Assembly: GCF_036250695.1 (NCBI RefSeq)
Contig: NZ_CP109428.1
Coordinates: forward strand, 62,001-126,000
DNA from: Streptomyces sp. NBC_01497
Lineage (GTDB): Bacteria; Actinomycetota; Actinomycetes; Streptomycetales; Streptomycetaceae
Reading direction: 5' to 3'
Length of the DNA: 64,000 nucleotides
Each line of letters begins with the position of its first letter. Within the stretch, counting starts at the first letter, position 1. The notes below the pieces were generated by a model. That model searched no databases. It worked only from the letters and a program-made list of their open reading frames with translations, and was not told where the DNA came from. This document shows positions 1-9,599 of the stretch, one piece after another. A program made the position numbers and the translations under genes.

Positions 1-43
1 CTACAAACGACTCATTAAACTCACCATGTAGGACGCGGTCTAA

Positions 44-1415
44 TACTGCAACGACACTCCGTGACGCGGTGCGTTCCTCGTCGTTGAACTCTTCATGCAG
101 GAGGATATAGCTGACGGTTGGTCAGGTGCGTTCGGTGACTTCGTGGCGCGGTTCGCGGGGCGCTTCGGGCCGGTGGAGCCGAGGCGACGGATGGTGTCCT
201 ACCTGCGGGGACCGCTGAGTGAGGCGGAGCGCAAGAACGGCTGGACGCTGGCTGAGGGCGCCGGGGACACGGGTCCCCAGGGGATGCAGCGGCTGTTGAA
301 CCACTACCTGTGGGACGCGGATGCCCTGCGCGACGACGTCCGTGACGCGGTGGTGGAGCACCTCGGGGATCCCGTGCGGGGTGTGCTGATTCTTGACGAG
401 ACGGGATTCCTGAAGAAGGGGGTCCGGTCCGCGGGGGTGGGCCGGCAGTACTCGGGGACTGCCGGCCGGATCGAGAATTCGCAGATCGGGGTGTTCCTGG
501 CCTATGGCTCCGACCGGGGGCGGGCGTTGATCGACCGGGAGCTGTACCTGCCGAAGGACTGGACATCGGATCGTGAGCGCTGCCGGGCGGCGGGTATCAG
601 TGACGAGGTCGAGTTCGCCACCAAGCCGGATATGGGCTTACGCATGCTGCAGCGTGCCGTTGATTCCGGTATTCCCTTCGGGTGGGTGACCGCGGACGAG
701 GTATACGGCCAGACGAGCCGCCTGCGGATGTGGCTGGAGGAACACAATATCCCTCATGTTCTCGCGGTCCCGAAATCACAGATGGTCATGACCATGGGAT
801 TCTTCGGCCAGGCCCGCGCCCACCAGCTGGTCAGCGAGCTTTGTGACGGTGCGTGGACACGCCTGAGCTGCGGCGGGGGCGCCCACGGCCCGCGCGAGTA
901 TGACTGGGCAGCGGTACCCATCAGGCCCTGGCGGCGAGAAGGCTGGGGCCACTGGCTGCTGGCACGGCGCAGCCTCACGGATCCCACGGACATCGCCTAC
1001 TACATCTGCTTCTGCCCGGCCGGGACTTCGCTGGAAGAGCCTGTCCGAGTCGCGGGATCGAGGTGGATGATCGAGGAGTGCTTCCAGAGCGCGAAGAACG
1101 AAACGGGACTCGATCACAACCAAGTCGGCGGCTACATCGCGTGGTATCGGCACATAACCCTCTCCATGGCCGCCCTTGCCTTTCTCGCCATCCTGCGGGC
1201 AGAGGCAAAAAAGGAGGGCCGCATACCGGCCGCGATCAATCCCTCATCCCCGTGACCATGAACGAGGCCCGACGAATCTTCAATCGCATCTCTTCTCCTA
1301 TTCGCCACAGCATCCAGCACCTGCTCGCCTAGTCTCTATGGCGAAGAAGAAGCCAAGCCCGGGCCCGCATCAGCCACTACAGACGCAGAGGACATCACGG
1401 AGTGTCGTTGCAGTA
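44..1415 (+). mobile_element. Complete IS701-family insertion sequence
   Basis: The ends are perfect inverted repeats of about 21 bp: TACTGCAACGACACTCCGTG starts at 44 and its complement ends at 1415. Both ends are flanked by CTAA (40-43 and 1416-1419), which fits the YTAR-type 4-bp duplication known for IS701 elements. The element holds one transposase gene and looks intact. The right-hand CTAA is also the left target duplication of the neighbouring IS1380 element. Confidence 0.9.
95..1255 (+). CDS. IS701-family transposase
   Basis: DDE transposase of 386 aa that would cut and join the ends of the surrounding element. The catalytic triad is visible: D101 in ILDETGFLKKG, D201 in WVTADEVYG, and E327/E328 in WMIEECFQSAKNE. 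The stretch QYSGTAGRIENSQIGVF (about 119-135) is a family hallmark. The start at 95 lies 31 bp inside the left inverted repeat. No frameshift or internal stop is present, so the gene is probably functional. A decayed relative lies at about 30.6-31.6 kb. Confidence 0.92.
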   Translation: MQEDIADGWSGAFGDFVARFAGRFGPVEPRRRMVSYLRGPLSEAERKNGWTLAEGAGDTGPQGMQRLLNHYLWDADALRDDVRDAVVEHLGDPVRGVLILDETGFLKKGVRSAGVGRQYSGTAGRIENSQIGVFLAYGSDRGRALIDRELYLPKDWTSDRERCRAAGISDEVEFATKPDMGLRMLQRAVDSGIPFGWVTADEVYGQTSRLRMWLEEHNIPHVLAVPKSQMVMTMGFFGQARAHQLVSELCDGAWTRLSCGGGAHGPREYDWAAVPIRPWRREGWGHWLLARRSLTDPTDIAYYICFCPAGTSLEEPVRVAGSRWMIEECFQSAKNETGLDHNQVGGYIAWYRHITLSMAALAFLAILRAEAKKEGRIPAAINPSSP

Positions 1416-1577
1416 CTAACCTCGATCTTTCTTGAGGGTCCGCCGACGGAGTCGGCGGACCCTTTTGCTTTCCGGTGCTGATGCCGGGCAGGCCGGTGGC
1501 CCGGCTGTCGCGTCGGGTGGGCGCCGGGTTCCACTGCCCGGGCGGGTGATGCTGCCGCAGGGACGATGGGTTGCCAG

Positions 1578-2587
1578 TCAGCCGGGGTCAGGCAGGAGCG
1601 CGAGCCGTTCAAGGGCGGCGGTGATCTCGCCGGTCCAGGGCCAGTGCCGGGCGAGGCGGAGAATCCTGCGCCGGTCGGTGGTGACAAGCTCGCCGGCTGC
1701 GGAGAACAGGCGAAACCGCAATCGACGCGGTTCCCAGAGCCTCGCCCGGCCGGTCAGCGCGAGCATGGGCATCCAGGCCAGCGGGTCGAGCGCGATCTGG
1801 ACGATCTCCATCCAGACCCGGTTCTGGGCGGTGTCGTGCAGGGGCAGGTTGCGCAGGCCGGTGGCCCGGGCGGCCCGGATCCGGTCCTCGGCCCGTGCCC
1901 GGAGCCGGTGGCGCAGCTCGAGCTCGGCGATCGGCCGGCCGGTGGTGTTGGTCGCGAAGCACGTGATCCGCATGCCGTCCGCGTCCGTGATCCTCAACTG
2001 GGCGCCGGGATGGGGCCGTTCCTTGCGGACGATGAGCCGCATGCCCTTGGGCCAGTCGTCCAGGAGCTTGCCGGTGAGCTCGGCGACCCAGGCCCCGTCC
2101 CGGGCCTCACCGTCGGCCTCGACGGCCGGGGTCCAGGCCGAGGCGGGGACCTTCAGCACGTGTTCGTGGATCGCTTCGGTGACCGTCATGCCGACCGAGT
2201 AGGACAGCCATCGGCCCCGCTTCGCGAGCCAGGACACGAAGTCGTGGGTGCCGCCGGCGGAGTCCGTGCGGATCAGCGTCTGCCGTCCTCGCCGGTAGTG
2301 TTTGGGCAGTTGGGCCAGGGCGAGTTGGGCGGTGGTGATGTGGTCGGCGGCGGTGTTGGAGCCCGCGTTTCCCGGTCGCAGGAGGGCGGCGACGGGTTCA
2401 CCGGTTCCGCCCGGTCCGTGGTCGACGAAAGCCGTCAGCGGGTGGTGGCCGTAGGTCTTCTTCCAGGTCGCGGCCGCGTCCCGCTTGTCGGAGTGGGCGA
2501 TCACGAGGACGCCATCGAGGTCGACAGTGACCTGGCCGTCGGCGTCCGGGGCGTTCTCGCCGGCCAACGACCAGGCACGATGACGGA
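1578..2587 (-). pseudogene. IS1380-family transposase, C-terminal part
   Basis: This is the downstream two-thirds of a DDE transposase. Family blocks visible include VDLDGVLVIAHSDKRDAAAT, RTDSAGGTHDFVSWL and the C-terminal ARHWPWTGEITAALERLA. It is cut at 2587 by the IS21 element; the N-terminal part is at 4956-5322. Apart from the insertion no other lesion was seen, so the gene was probably intact when it was hit. The related copy at 31.6-33.2 kb shows the uninterrupted order of blocks. Confidence 0.88.
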
Positions 2588-2641
2588 TGTCGGCGTACGG
2601 CTTTAGCTCCCCAGTTGCGTACAGACGAACGTCCCCAGGTG

Positions 2642-3412
2642 TCAGGCCACTTCGGTCTCTCGCTCGAGGGCCTTGAGGCGGTTCTTCAGCCGGTAGCTGT
2701 TGCCGTTGATGGGGACTACTTCGCAGTGGTGGAGGAGGCGGTCGAGGATCGCGGTGGCGAGGACTTCGTCGCCGAAGACCTGGCCCCATTCGCTGAAGGT
2801 CTTGTTCGAGGTGAGGATGATCGAGCCCTTCTCGTAGCGCTTGGAGATCACTTGGAAGACCAGGTTCGCCTCGGCTCGCTCCAGCGGCTGGTAGCCGACT
2901 TCATCGACCACCAGGACACTCGGCCGCAGGTAGGAGCCGAGTTTGCTGGTCAATCTGCCGGCGGCCTCGGCGGTCTTGAGGTTGCGGACCATGTCGTCGA
3001 GGCTGGTGAAGTAGATCGAGTAGCCGGCCCGGCAGGCCGCGACCGCCAGCGCGACGGCGATGTGTGTTTTGCCGACTCCGGGCGGCCCGAGCAGGGCCAC
3101 GTTCGCCTTGGCCTCGACGAACGACAGGGTCGCGAGGTCCTTGATCTTGCGCGGGTCGAGCTCGGGCTGGAAGGAGAAGTCGTATTCGTCGAGCGTCTTG
3201 TGGTGCGGCAGTTTCGAGGTCCTCAGGCCGCTGCGGAAGCGCCGGTCGTCGCGGACGGCGAGTTCCTCGGAAAGCACCAGGTCGAGGAAGTCGAGATAGC
3301 CCATCTTCGCCTCATCCGCCCGCCGGGTGTACTCGTTGACGGCTTCGGCCAGGTGGGGCAGGCCGAGCTTGGCGGCCGTGGTGCGGATGCGGTTGCCGGT
3401 CAGCTCGCTCAA
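2642..3412 (-). CDS. istB: IS21 helper ATPase IstB
   Basis: AAA+ ATPase of 256 aa that partners the IS21 transposase in target choice and strand transfer. The Walker A motif GPPGVGKTHIA lies at about 108-118, and SVLVVDEVGYQ is the Walker B region. The length is normal for IstB. Its start overlaps the istA stop by 4 bp (3409-3412), so the two are translationally coupled. No lesion was seen. Confidence 0.95.
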   Translation of the reverse strand: MSELTGNRIRTTAAKLGLPHLAEAVNEYTRRADEAKMGYLDFLDLVLSEELAVRDDRRFRSGLRTSKLPHHKTLDEYDFSFQPELDPRKIKDLATLSFVEAKANVALLGPPGVGKTHIAVALAVAACRAGYSIYFTSLDDMVRNLKTAEAAGRLTSKLGSYLRPSVLVVDEVGYQPLERAEANLVFQVISKRYEKGSIILTSNKTFSEWGQVFGDEVLATAILDRLLHHCEVVPINGNSYRLKNRLKALERETEVA

Positions 3413-4851
3413 GACGTGTCCTTGCTCTGGGAACGGGTGGTGAAGGGGCGGGTGCCGGTCAGCTCGTCATAGACCGACAACGGCCGGCGTCCGACCTCGA
3501 TCCGGCTGGCCGCGGCCCTGTTCAACAGGGCCTGCAGCGGCCCGGATTCCTCACTGCGGGGACGCCCTTGGCGGGGTTGGAGCGGGATGTCGCCGGTGGT
3601 CGTCCGGCGCCCCTTGCCGGTGGGGAGGCCGTCCCAGTGCTTCTCCTCGACGACCCGCGCTCCGCGGCCGACCGCCCGCGGGTGCATGGCCAGCAAGGTC
3701 TCGCCGCTGGTATCGGGGGCGGTCGAATACAGCATGACCTGCGACTTCGTAGCGCGGATCTCGATCAGCTGGCGGGGTCGGACCTTGCGGGCGGGTACTG
3801 AGTAGAGGTTGCCGCCGAAGGCCACCAGGCAGTCCTTGCCGACCGGTCGCAGATGCCTTTCGGCCACCAGATACGGGGTGGGCGGCAACGGTCGTAGAGC
3901 CGCGTGATCGCGGGCAGCCCGCTCGCCGATGACTTCCCGGTGCGTCTTGTGGATCTGAGCCCGCCGGTGCGGCACCCACGCGGTGAACGCGGCGTCCATC
4001 TCATCGGTGGAGGAGAAGGCCCGCCCGGACAGAACATGATCACGGACGATCAGAACCTGGCGTTCGACCCGGCCTTTTCCGGTGGGCCGGTAGGCAGCCA
4101 GCACGTCGATGTCGAAGTCGTAGTGGCCGGCGAATCCGGCCGCCTCCGGATGCAGGGGAACCGCCTCACCAGGAGCGACGTGGCGGCGGACGACGGTCTT
4201 GGTGCGGTCGTAGACGATCGTCATCGGCGCCCCGCCGAAGTGCGCGAACGCCCGCCGGTGGCAGTCGAAGAACGTCTGCAGGTCCTGGCTGCTGGTAAAA
4301 CAGCAGAACGGATCTCGCGAGTACGACAGGACCATGTGGAAGGAGTAGACCTTCGGGATGCCCATATGCGCGAGGATCTTCCCCTCGTCACCCCAGTCGA
4401 CCTGGGCCTGGGCCCCCGGGATCACCTCGAACCGGCGGTGCATGCCCGCCAGTTCCCGCGGCGTGATCCCCAGTTCCTCGGCGACCCTCGGGCGGGCTTT
4501 CTGAACGTAGAGCTTGACCCGCTGATAGTTGCCCGTGAACCCGTACTCCCTGGCCAGCCGCTCGTGGATGACCGCGGCCTTCATCAAGATCTCTGCCCGG
4601 AGCATCGAATCGATCAGCGGCGCGAACTCGTCGATCACCCTCGCCAACGACCGCCCGTTCGTCGACCGCCGCGGCGGAGTCGCCGGCCCCGGTGCCGAGA
4701 GGTACTTGCGGACCGTCTTGCGGTCCAGCCCGGTCTCCCTGGAAATCTCCGACAGGCTCATCGCCCCGGACTCCAAGAGGCCACGAAAACGCCGCAGTTC
4801 CAACCAGCGACGTGGATCCAAAACCATCGCCGACCACCCTTCGCCACCCAC
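3409..4851 (-). CDS. istA: IS21-family transposase IstA
   Basis: DDE transposase of up to 480 aa. An N-terminal helix-turn-helix is visible (SEISRETGLDRKTVRKYL, about 34-51). The catalytic core carries QVDWGDEG (first Asp), IVYDRTKTVV (second Asp) and GRVERQVLIVRDHV (Glu). The first possible start is the GTG at 4851; the in-frame ATG at 4827, behind a purine-rich stretch, is equally likely and costs eight residues. It is transcribed ahead of istB with a 4-bp overlap. The frame is intact. Confidence 0.93.
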   Translation of the reverse strand: MGGEGWSAMVLDPRRWLELRRFRGLLESGAMSLSEISRETGLDRKTVRKYLSAPGPATPPRRSTNGRSLARVIDEFAPLIDSMLRAEILMKAAVIHERLAREYGFTGNYQRVKLYVQKARPRVAEELGITPRELAGMHRRFEVIPGAQAQVDWGDEGKILAHMGIPKVYSFHMVLSYSRDPFCCFTSSQDLQTFFDCHRRAFAHFGGAPMTIVYDRTKTVVRRHVAPGEAVPLHPEAAGFAGHYDFDIDVLAAYRPTGKGRVERQVLIVRDHVLSGRAFSSTDEMDAAFTAWVPHRRAQIHKTHREVIGERAARDHAALRPLPPTPYLVAERHLRPVGKDCLVAFGGNLYSVPARKVRPRQLIEIRATKSQVMLYSTAPDTSGETLLAMHPRAVGRGARVVEEKHWDGLPTGKGRRTTTGDIPLQPRQGRPRSEESGPLQALLNRAAASRIEVGRRPLSVYDELTGTRPFTTRSQSKDTS

Positions 4852-4955
4852 ACCGACATGCAGCAGAGTGCCGAAAGCGGCCCCTCAACACGTCAAGAAC
4901 TGGGGACGTTCATCCGTACGCGGGTGGGGACGTTCATGTGTACGCCGACAACGGA

Positions 4956-5322
4956 CTTCGGAGCGTGCGGACCGGACGGCCTGCAGGGCTTTGTCGCCGG
5001 ATGCGGCGAGGGTGTCGATCAGGCGGGAGACGGTCGGGTCGGAGGCGACCGGGCCGAAGACGGCCGGCTCACACCGCAGCATGGCGACGTCTGCGAGGAA
5101 GTCCCCGCCCAGTGCGACCGCCAGGGCGACGTCCAGGAGGATCTTGCCGGGATCGTGGACGGCCCGCGGTTTGCGCCACGGAGCCAGAGCTGCGGATATC
5201 GCCTGGTCAAGGCCCGTCTTGCGGACCGTCTCCAGCAGCAGGACCGCACCGGCCTGCGAGAGCACCTGCCGACCGTCTGCCTGGACACGGACACGTGGGT
5301 ACGACGAGATAGGCTCTCTCAC
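4956..5322 (-). pseudogene. IS1380-family transposase, N-terminal part
   Basis: This is the N-terminal ~120 residues of the split IS1380 transposase, starting at a GTG at 5322. The family block APWRKPRAVHDPGKILLDV and the following RCEPAVFGPVASDPTVSRLI are clear. The frame continues across the IS21 insertion into the segment ending at 2587, as SARSEVR joined to ...WSLAGENAPDADGQ. Confidence 0.87.
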
Positions 5323-5444
5323 CTGGAAAGTGCTCTTTTCCTTGCAGCCAACAGGACCCTCAGCAAGTCCTATCGTTGCAGGTCAAGGGCACTTTCCGTG
5401 CTTCTGATCAACTCTTGGACAGCCCACCTCGTGAAAGCCCGAGG

Positions 5445-5777
5445 CTAAGGGTGAGCAGGCGGTCTGTGCAGGGGTGGCGTTGTGCTCGACTTGAGCGCGG
5501 CGAGGCCGCAATCGCGTCGAAGGCCTCTCCAGGTCGGTTCCCGCTCAGCGAGACGCAGATCGCCAGACTGAAGTGCGAGTTGGACCGTAGCCCGCTGGTC
5601 CATGCCTGGTCGGACCACCGGCGAGCGCTTTCACCCATGACGTCGTTGATCGGCCCTCTGGCCCACGTCCGACCGCAAGCGGAGGACACGTTGGAGCAGC
5701 GTCGCTGGAGCTGGCAGCAGCGGCGATCCATCGAGCGACACGACGATACGGTCACGGTGAAGAAGAGCAAAACCTAA
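5445..5777 (+). pseudogene. IS630-family transposase relic (winged-helix N-terminus)
   Basis: The translation VSRRSVQGWRCARLERG...SETQIARLKCELDRSPL matches the N-terminal helix-turn-helix domain of IS630-type transposases. The later IERHDDTVTVKK resembles the start of their DDE domain, so a middle section is missing. Positions 1-43 read in the same frame (HHVGRGLR) up to the CTAA and continue here, which shows that the IS1380 element landed in this gene. It is non-functional. Confidence 0.65.
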
Positions 5778-5973
5778 CCGCGGGTGAGCGCATCACGGAG
5801 GGGCCGCGGTGCCTGGACGCCTCAGGCTGCAGCGACCAGGCGGTTTGGGATCGAGGGCGTCTCAGGGGCCTTGACTCGGCTCTGCACCCTGGGCACGGGC
5901 TGCGAGCTGCGAGCTGCGTGGGCGCTACGGCCGTGGACGATGTTTCGTCAAGGCGGGTCCCACACTCGTTGAA

Positions 5974-6060
5974 CTAGCTCCACCGGCTGTAGCGCCCACG
6001 CTTGAACGTCGCTTTGAAGGACTCGGCGAGCGCGATGTCCCATCCAGGAGCCGACCGCAT
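5974..6060 (-). pseudogene. IS3-family OrfB fragment
   Basis: A short minus-strand segment reads GWDIALAESFKATFKRGRYS, close to the WDNALAESFFATLK block that carries the catalytic Glu of IS3-family OrfB. It ends at a TAG at 5974. Nothing else of the element could be found, so this is a remnant. Confidence 0.55.
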
Positions 6061-6061
6061 T

Positions 6062-6099
6062 CGTGACTCTTCCCCCTCGTGAACGAGGGGGAAGAGTCA
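6062..6099. repeat. Perfect 18-bp inverted repeat with 2-bp loop
   Basis: GTGACTCTTCCCCCTCGT (6062-6079) is followed after GA by its exact complement (6082-6099). The arms are too perfect for chance. It lies between an IS3 fragment and a decayed IS1380 copy. It may be a transcription terminator, or two IS ends left head to head; there is no T-tract to decide. Confidence 0.8.
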
Positions 6100-6170
6100 C
6101 CAGTACTTGAACAGCGCAGACTCGTGGCCACTCGGACCGAGGAACTGCTGGAGAACCACCTTCTGAAGAT

Positions 6171-7854
6171 CCTGACGTTCAAGCCGGGAATCTCTCTTGC
6201 CGCGAGCGTTCGCGACGTCTCATCAGGTCGACTGGTGCGTCGTTCGCTTTGTTGTGCCGGGTGTGAGCAGGCTGGTGGCCTCGCTGTCTCAGCGGCTGGG
6301 CGCCAGGTTTCACAGCTCCGGCAGGGTCGTGCTGCTTGTTGGGGCGGGAGTCTGCTGGCCGGCCCAGGGTTCGGGAGGGTGTCGTGCTTGGCCAGGACAC
6401 TGGTGAACGTCGATCCAGAGCCAGCGGTCGGAGGATCTGAGGTTGCGGCGCGGGCGGTGGTGACGATGTGGGCGGTGGCGGGAAGAGGCGGAGTCGCAGT
6501 CGGCGTGGTTCCCAAGGCCTGGTCTTCCCGGCCAGCGCGGGCACCGGCATGCAGGCCAGCAGATCGAGTGCGTTCTGGACGATCTCCAGCCAGATCCGGT
6601 TTTGGGTCACGCCGTGCAGGGGCAGATTGCGTGGACCGGTGGCTCGGGCGTTCCGGATGCGTTCCTCAGCGTGGGCGCGTCGATGGTGCAGCAATTTTCA
6701 GGGCTTTGATCTTCTCGCCGGTGGTGTTGGTGGCGAAGCAGGCCGGCCGCAGCCCATCGGTGTCGGTGAAGCACAACTGGGCCCCGAGGTGAGGACGTCC
6801 CCTGCGCACGATCAGCCGCATGCCCTTGAGTCAGCCCTTGAGGACGTCACCGTCGAGTTCGGCGACCCAAGCGCCGCCGCGGATGACTCCGCGGGGCTCG
6901 ATGACCACCGCCCAGGCAGAGGCGGGAACCTTCAGAACGGTCTGGTGGACGGCTTCGGTGATGGTCACCTCAACCAGGTAGGACACCCACCGGGGGCGCT
7001 GGGCGAGCCAGGCCACGAACTCGTGGGCGCCACCACTGGAATCGCTGCGGATCAGTCCCTGCCATCCGCGCCGGTACTTCCTCGACGGCGGAGCCAGGCA
7101 AGTCCAGCGGTCGCTACGCGATCGGCGGCGTTGTTGGAGCCCGCGTTCCCTGGCGGCATCGGAGCTTCGGCAGGCACCTCGCTGTTGCCCGGTCCCTGGT
7201 CGACGAAGCTCGTCGGTGGGTGGTCCGAAGGTCTTCTTCCAAGTTGCGGTGGCGTCCTGTTTCTCGGAATGCGCCAGCACGAGCACCCCGTCGATGTCCA
7301 CGATCACGTGCCCGCCGGCGTCCGGGCCCGCCTGTCTTGTCAACTTCCACACGTGGTCGCGGACCTGTGCTCGTGCGGCGTGAATCGCTGTCAGAGCCTT
7401 CGGCCCGGCCGGGACGAGGGGATCGATCAGGCGGGAGACGGTGGGATTCGAGGCCGCCGCACCGCATCCCGCCGGCTCGGCCCGCCGTATGCCGGCATCG
7501 GCCAGGCATTCACCGCCGAGCGCGGCCACCAGGACCACATCCAAAAGGATCTTCCCCGGATCGTGGACCGCCGCGGTTTGCGCCACGGCGCCAGCGCCGC
7601 CGATAGCGCTTTCTCCAGCCCGGACCTGCGGGACCGTCTCGATCACGAGGACACCACCGGCCTACGAGACCACAGCGCGGCCACCGCCCCTGACCCAGGC
7701 ACGTAGGTATGAACCGATACGCCTCTTCACGTGGGAAGTGCCCCCGACGGTGGCGGGAGCAAGAGCCTTAACAATCCTTCATTCTCACTGTTCAGCGGCA
7801 CTTTCCGCTTACCCGACCACCCATCGGACAGCCCGCTTCATGAAGGCCGGAGGT
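6171..7854 (-). pseudogene. Decayed IS1380-family element
   Basis: Two minus-strand stretches together cover most of an IS1380 transposase: AVHDPGKILLDVVLVAALGG, VDIDGVLVLAHSEKQDATAT, IRSDSSGGAHEFVAWLAQR and GPRNLPLHGVTQNRIWLEIV. Several frameshifts separate them. The right end (complement of CCTCCGGCCTTCATGAAG, ending about 7854) resembles the intact IS1380 end and abuts TTAG. The left end near 6171 is approximate. This is more diverged than the two other IS1380 copies in the window. Confidence 0.8.
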
Positions 7855-7858
7855 TAGG

Positions 7859-8205
7859 ACCGGAGCCAGATCCTCATCGACATCGGCGGCGGCAGTTCGT
7901 TCCCGACTGCCGCCCACCTCGCCGCCTGCGTCGGTCTCGCCCCCACAACCCGCAGTTCTGGCCCCGTGATCTGGGGCGAACAGCCGTCCCGACGTGGAAG
8001 CAAGCAGCTCAAAGGGGCCTTCTTCTTGTCCGCGTTCGCGATGCCGACCGACCCGGCTTCCCGGGCCTACTACGACAAGAAAGTCAGACAAGGAAAGCAC
8101 CAGACCCAAGCACTCCTCGGCCTCGCGAGGCGACGAGCCGACGTGCTCTTCGCCATGCTCCGCGACGACACCTTCCACGAACCCCCAACCCATTGCCACA
8201 GGTTG
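7859..8205 (+). pseudogene. IS110-family transposase C-terminal fragment
   Basis: The reading frame FPTAAHLAACVGLAPTTRSS...GSKQLKGAFFLSAFA...RAYYDKK...ARRRADVLFAMLRD matches the C-terminal transposase_20 part of IS110/IS116/IS902 enzymes, including the region of the serine motif. The N-terminal DEDD domain is absent. The left border is the TTAG at the edge of the decayed IS1380 copy, so that element probably disrupted it. Confidence 0.78.
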
Positions 8206-8783
8206 ACGAAACGCACAGGGGCCTCTTCGCCCGCCCTCAATTCGAAGACTTGTCGGCGAACCATCGTCCCGCAAGTCCCCCGCGACCCACTCAAGGGCCT
8301 AAACGCCCTCGCATCCCAGCAGACTCGCCTCAGACCATCAACAAACATCGATGCCGTTCCCCCAGATGAGGCAGCAACACTCCGAACCGGACAATGATCC
8401 GCCGCAGCCCCCACTCCGAAATCACGACACCAGATCATCGAAACGCATCCGTGGAAGCAAAACCTTGACTCCTCCCAAGTTCACCGGTTGCGGAATCCTC
8501 TTTCCTACACCGTCCGTCGAGTCGGGGACAGGACCGCCGGCCGTGCGCCGGAAAAGGAGCGGACGCCTTTCGACACTACCTTCGATGACTACCCGCCAGC
8601 AGCCCGTCAATGGCCTCAACAGCACCAGTGCCACTGAGAATCTACACCGTGCACTGGATACACATCACGCGGCGACCATCATCCATGAGTCGCGGATAAC
8701 TATCCAGGGAACCTCAACGGCCGAAACCAATGAAGGCTGGCACGGTTAGGCGCGTGCCGAAAACTTCAGTGTAGGAAGACATG
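8206..8783. other. No gene recognised
   Basis: Beyond the IS110 fragment no open frame resembles a known family. Both strands carry only short, proline- or serine-rich frames. Confidence 0.4.
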
Positions 8784-8822
8784 GGTTTGCGCTCCAAGCG
8801 TTACCCGCTTGGAGCGCAAACC
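8784..8822. terminator. Strong hairpin, probable terminator of the 8877-9596 gene
   Basis: GGTTTGCGCTCCAAGCG (8784-8800), loop TTACC, then the exact complement (8806-8822) form a 17-bp perfect stem. It lies about 55 bp downstream of the stop codon of the minus-strand gene 8877-9596. There is no clear U-tract, which is common for Streptomyces terminators. It could act in both directions. Confidence 0.65.
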
Positions 8823-8876
8823 ATTTCTCACCCGTAGCTAGGTGAGCACACTCAGGATAGAAGGGCCTCCCATCGC

Positions 8877-9596
8877 CTACCGTCGCGTTGAAGAGTGCGC
8901 ACTGCTACCGCCGCTAGTGCCGCTACGCGCCGGCCTGGTGGCTGAGGTCTGTGCATTCTGAGTAGTACCGCCGCTACGCGCCGACCCCGCCGACTGGCCA
9001 GAACTCTGAGAGTACACACTGCCAGAACTACCACTGCCGCTACCACCGCCACGCGTCGGCCTGGAGTCTGAGCCTCCGGACGAGTGTCCATTCGTCCCAC
9101 TGCTATTCGACGAATGGGACGACGCTACACTAGGCGCAGTTCGATACGACGGGGCCTGTGAATCACTCCTTCGTACTGTATAACCCGGGACTGGATCAGT
9201 AAGGGCAGAATGCTCCGCCTGCGCCGATGTATCGGACTCTACAGCGTGCCGCGAGGGCCGGTAGGCAGGATCCATACTGTTGAACGCGTTCTGAATGCCC
9301 TCGTTGGTGCTAAAGTCCATCGTACCGGCAGTGGGCCGTTGAGCCGGTCGGTAGCTGCTGGGGCCAGCTGTAGACGTAGAGGCACGGGGTTGAGGGGTAC
9401 CGGTCCTTGCCCTTTCCGCGGCGCGCAGCTGAGCCATGTTCACATGGTTTGGCCGATCATTCTGCCCAAAAATCCTCTCGTCTGAGCGCGCGGGCCGCGG
9501 AGGCGCAGGGTTTTGCCCTTGCGCCCGCTGTGCTGCCCGTCGCCGTTCGCGTTCGCGACGAGCCGCCTCCTGCGGTGACATTCCCTCTTCTGGCAT
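8877..9596 (-). CDS. Ser/Gly-rich disordered protein ending in Arg-Arg
   Basis: A protein of 239 aa of unknown function. The start is an ATG at 9596 with AAGGTG about 7 nt upstream. The first ~30 residues are an Arg/Glu/Ala-rich helix (AARRERERRRAAQRAQGQ). From about residue 140 on it is almost entirely Ser, Gly and Thr with scattered Arg, and it ends SSAHSSTRR. No signal peptide, membrane segment or domain is visible. Base composition is lower in G+C than the neighbouring IS genes. Its terminal Arg-Arg is shared with three other genes in this window (14825-15973, 17339-17881, 33176-34147). A strong hairpin follows the stop codon. Confidence 0.65.
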   Translation of the reverse strand: MPEEGMSPQEAARRERERRRAAQRAQGQNPAPPRPARSDERIFGQNDRPNHVNMAQLRAAERARTGTPQPRASTSTAGPSSYRPAQRPTAGTMDFSTNEGIQNAFNSMDPAYRPSRHAVESDTSAQAEHSALTDPVPGYTVRRSDSQAPSYRTAPSVASSHSSNSSGTNGHSSGGSDSRPTRGGGSGSGSSGSVYSQSSGQSAGSARSGGTTQNAQTSATRPARSGTSGGSSAHSSTRR

Positions 9597-9599
9597 TGC

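Larger units (their letters stand above)
2588..4950 (-). mobile_element. IS21-family element (istA-istB)
   Basis: Both ends begin TGTCGGCGTAC and each carries two spaced copies of a GCGTAC...CCCCA(G) motif, the usual multi-repeat ends of IS21 elements. It is flanked by a 5-bp target duplication, ACGGA (2583-2587 and 4951-4955). Inside are istA and istB on the minus strand with a 4-bp overlap. It is inserted in the IS1380 transposase gene and appears intact. Confidence 0.92.
1420..5444 (-). mobile_element. IS1380-family element, split by an IS21 insertion
   Basis: The outer ends match as imperfect inverted repeats (CCTCGATCTTTCTTGAGG at 1420; complement of CCTCGGGCTTTCACGAGG ending at 5444). 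Both are flanked by CTAA (1416-1419 and 5445-5448), read as its target duplication. Removing the IS21 insert at 2588-4950 and one copy of its 5-bp duplication restores a continuous IS1380 transposase frame. The host sequence on either side is an IS630 relic. Confidence 0.87.

Noticed and set aside
3904..5448. 514-codon open frame on the plus strand
   Set aside because: It is antisense to istA and the IS1380 N-terminus, both of which are clear, and shows no family resemblance of its own.
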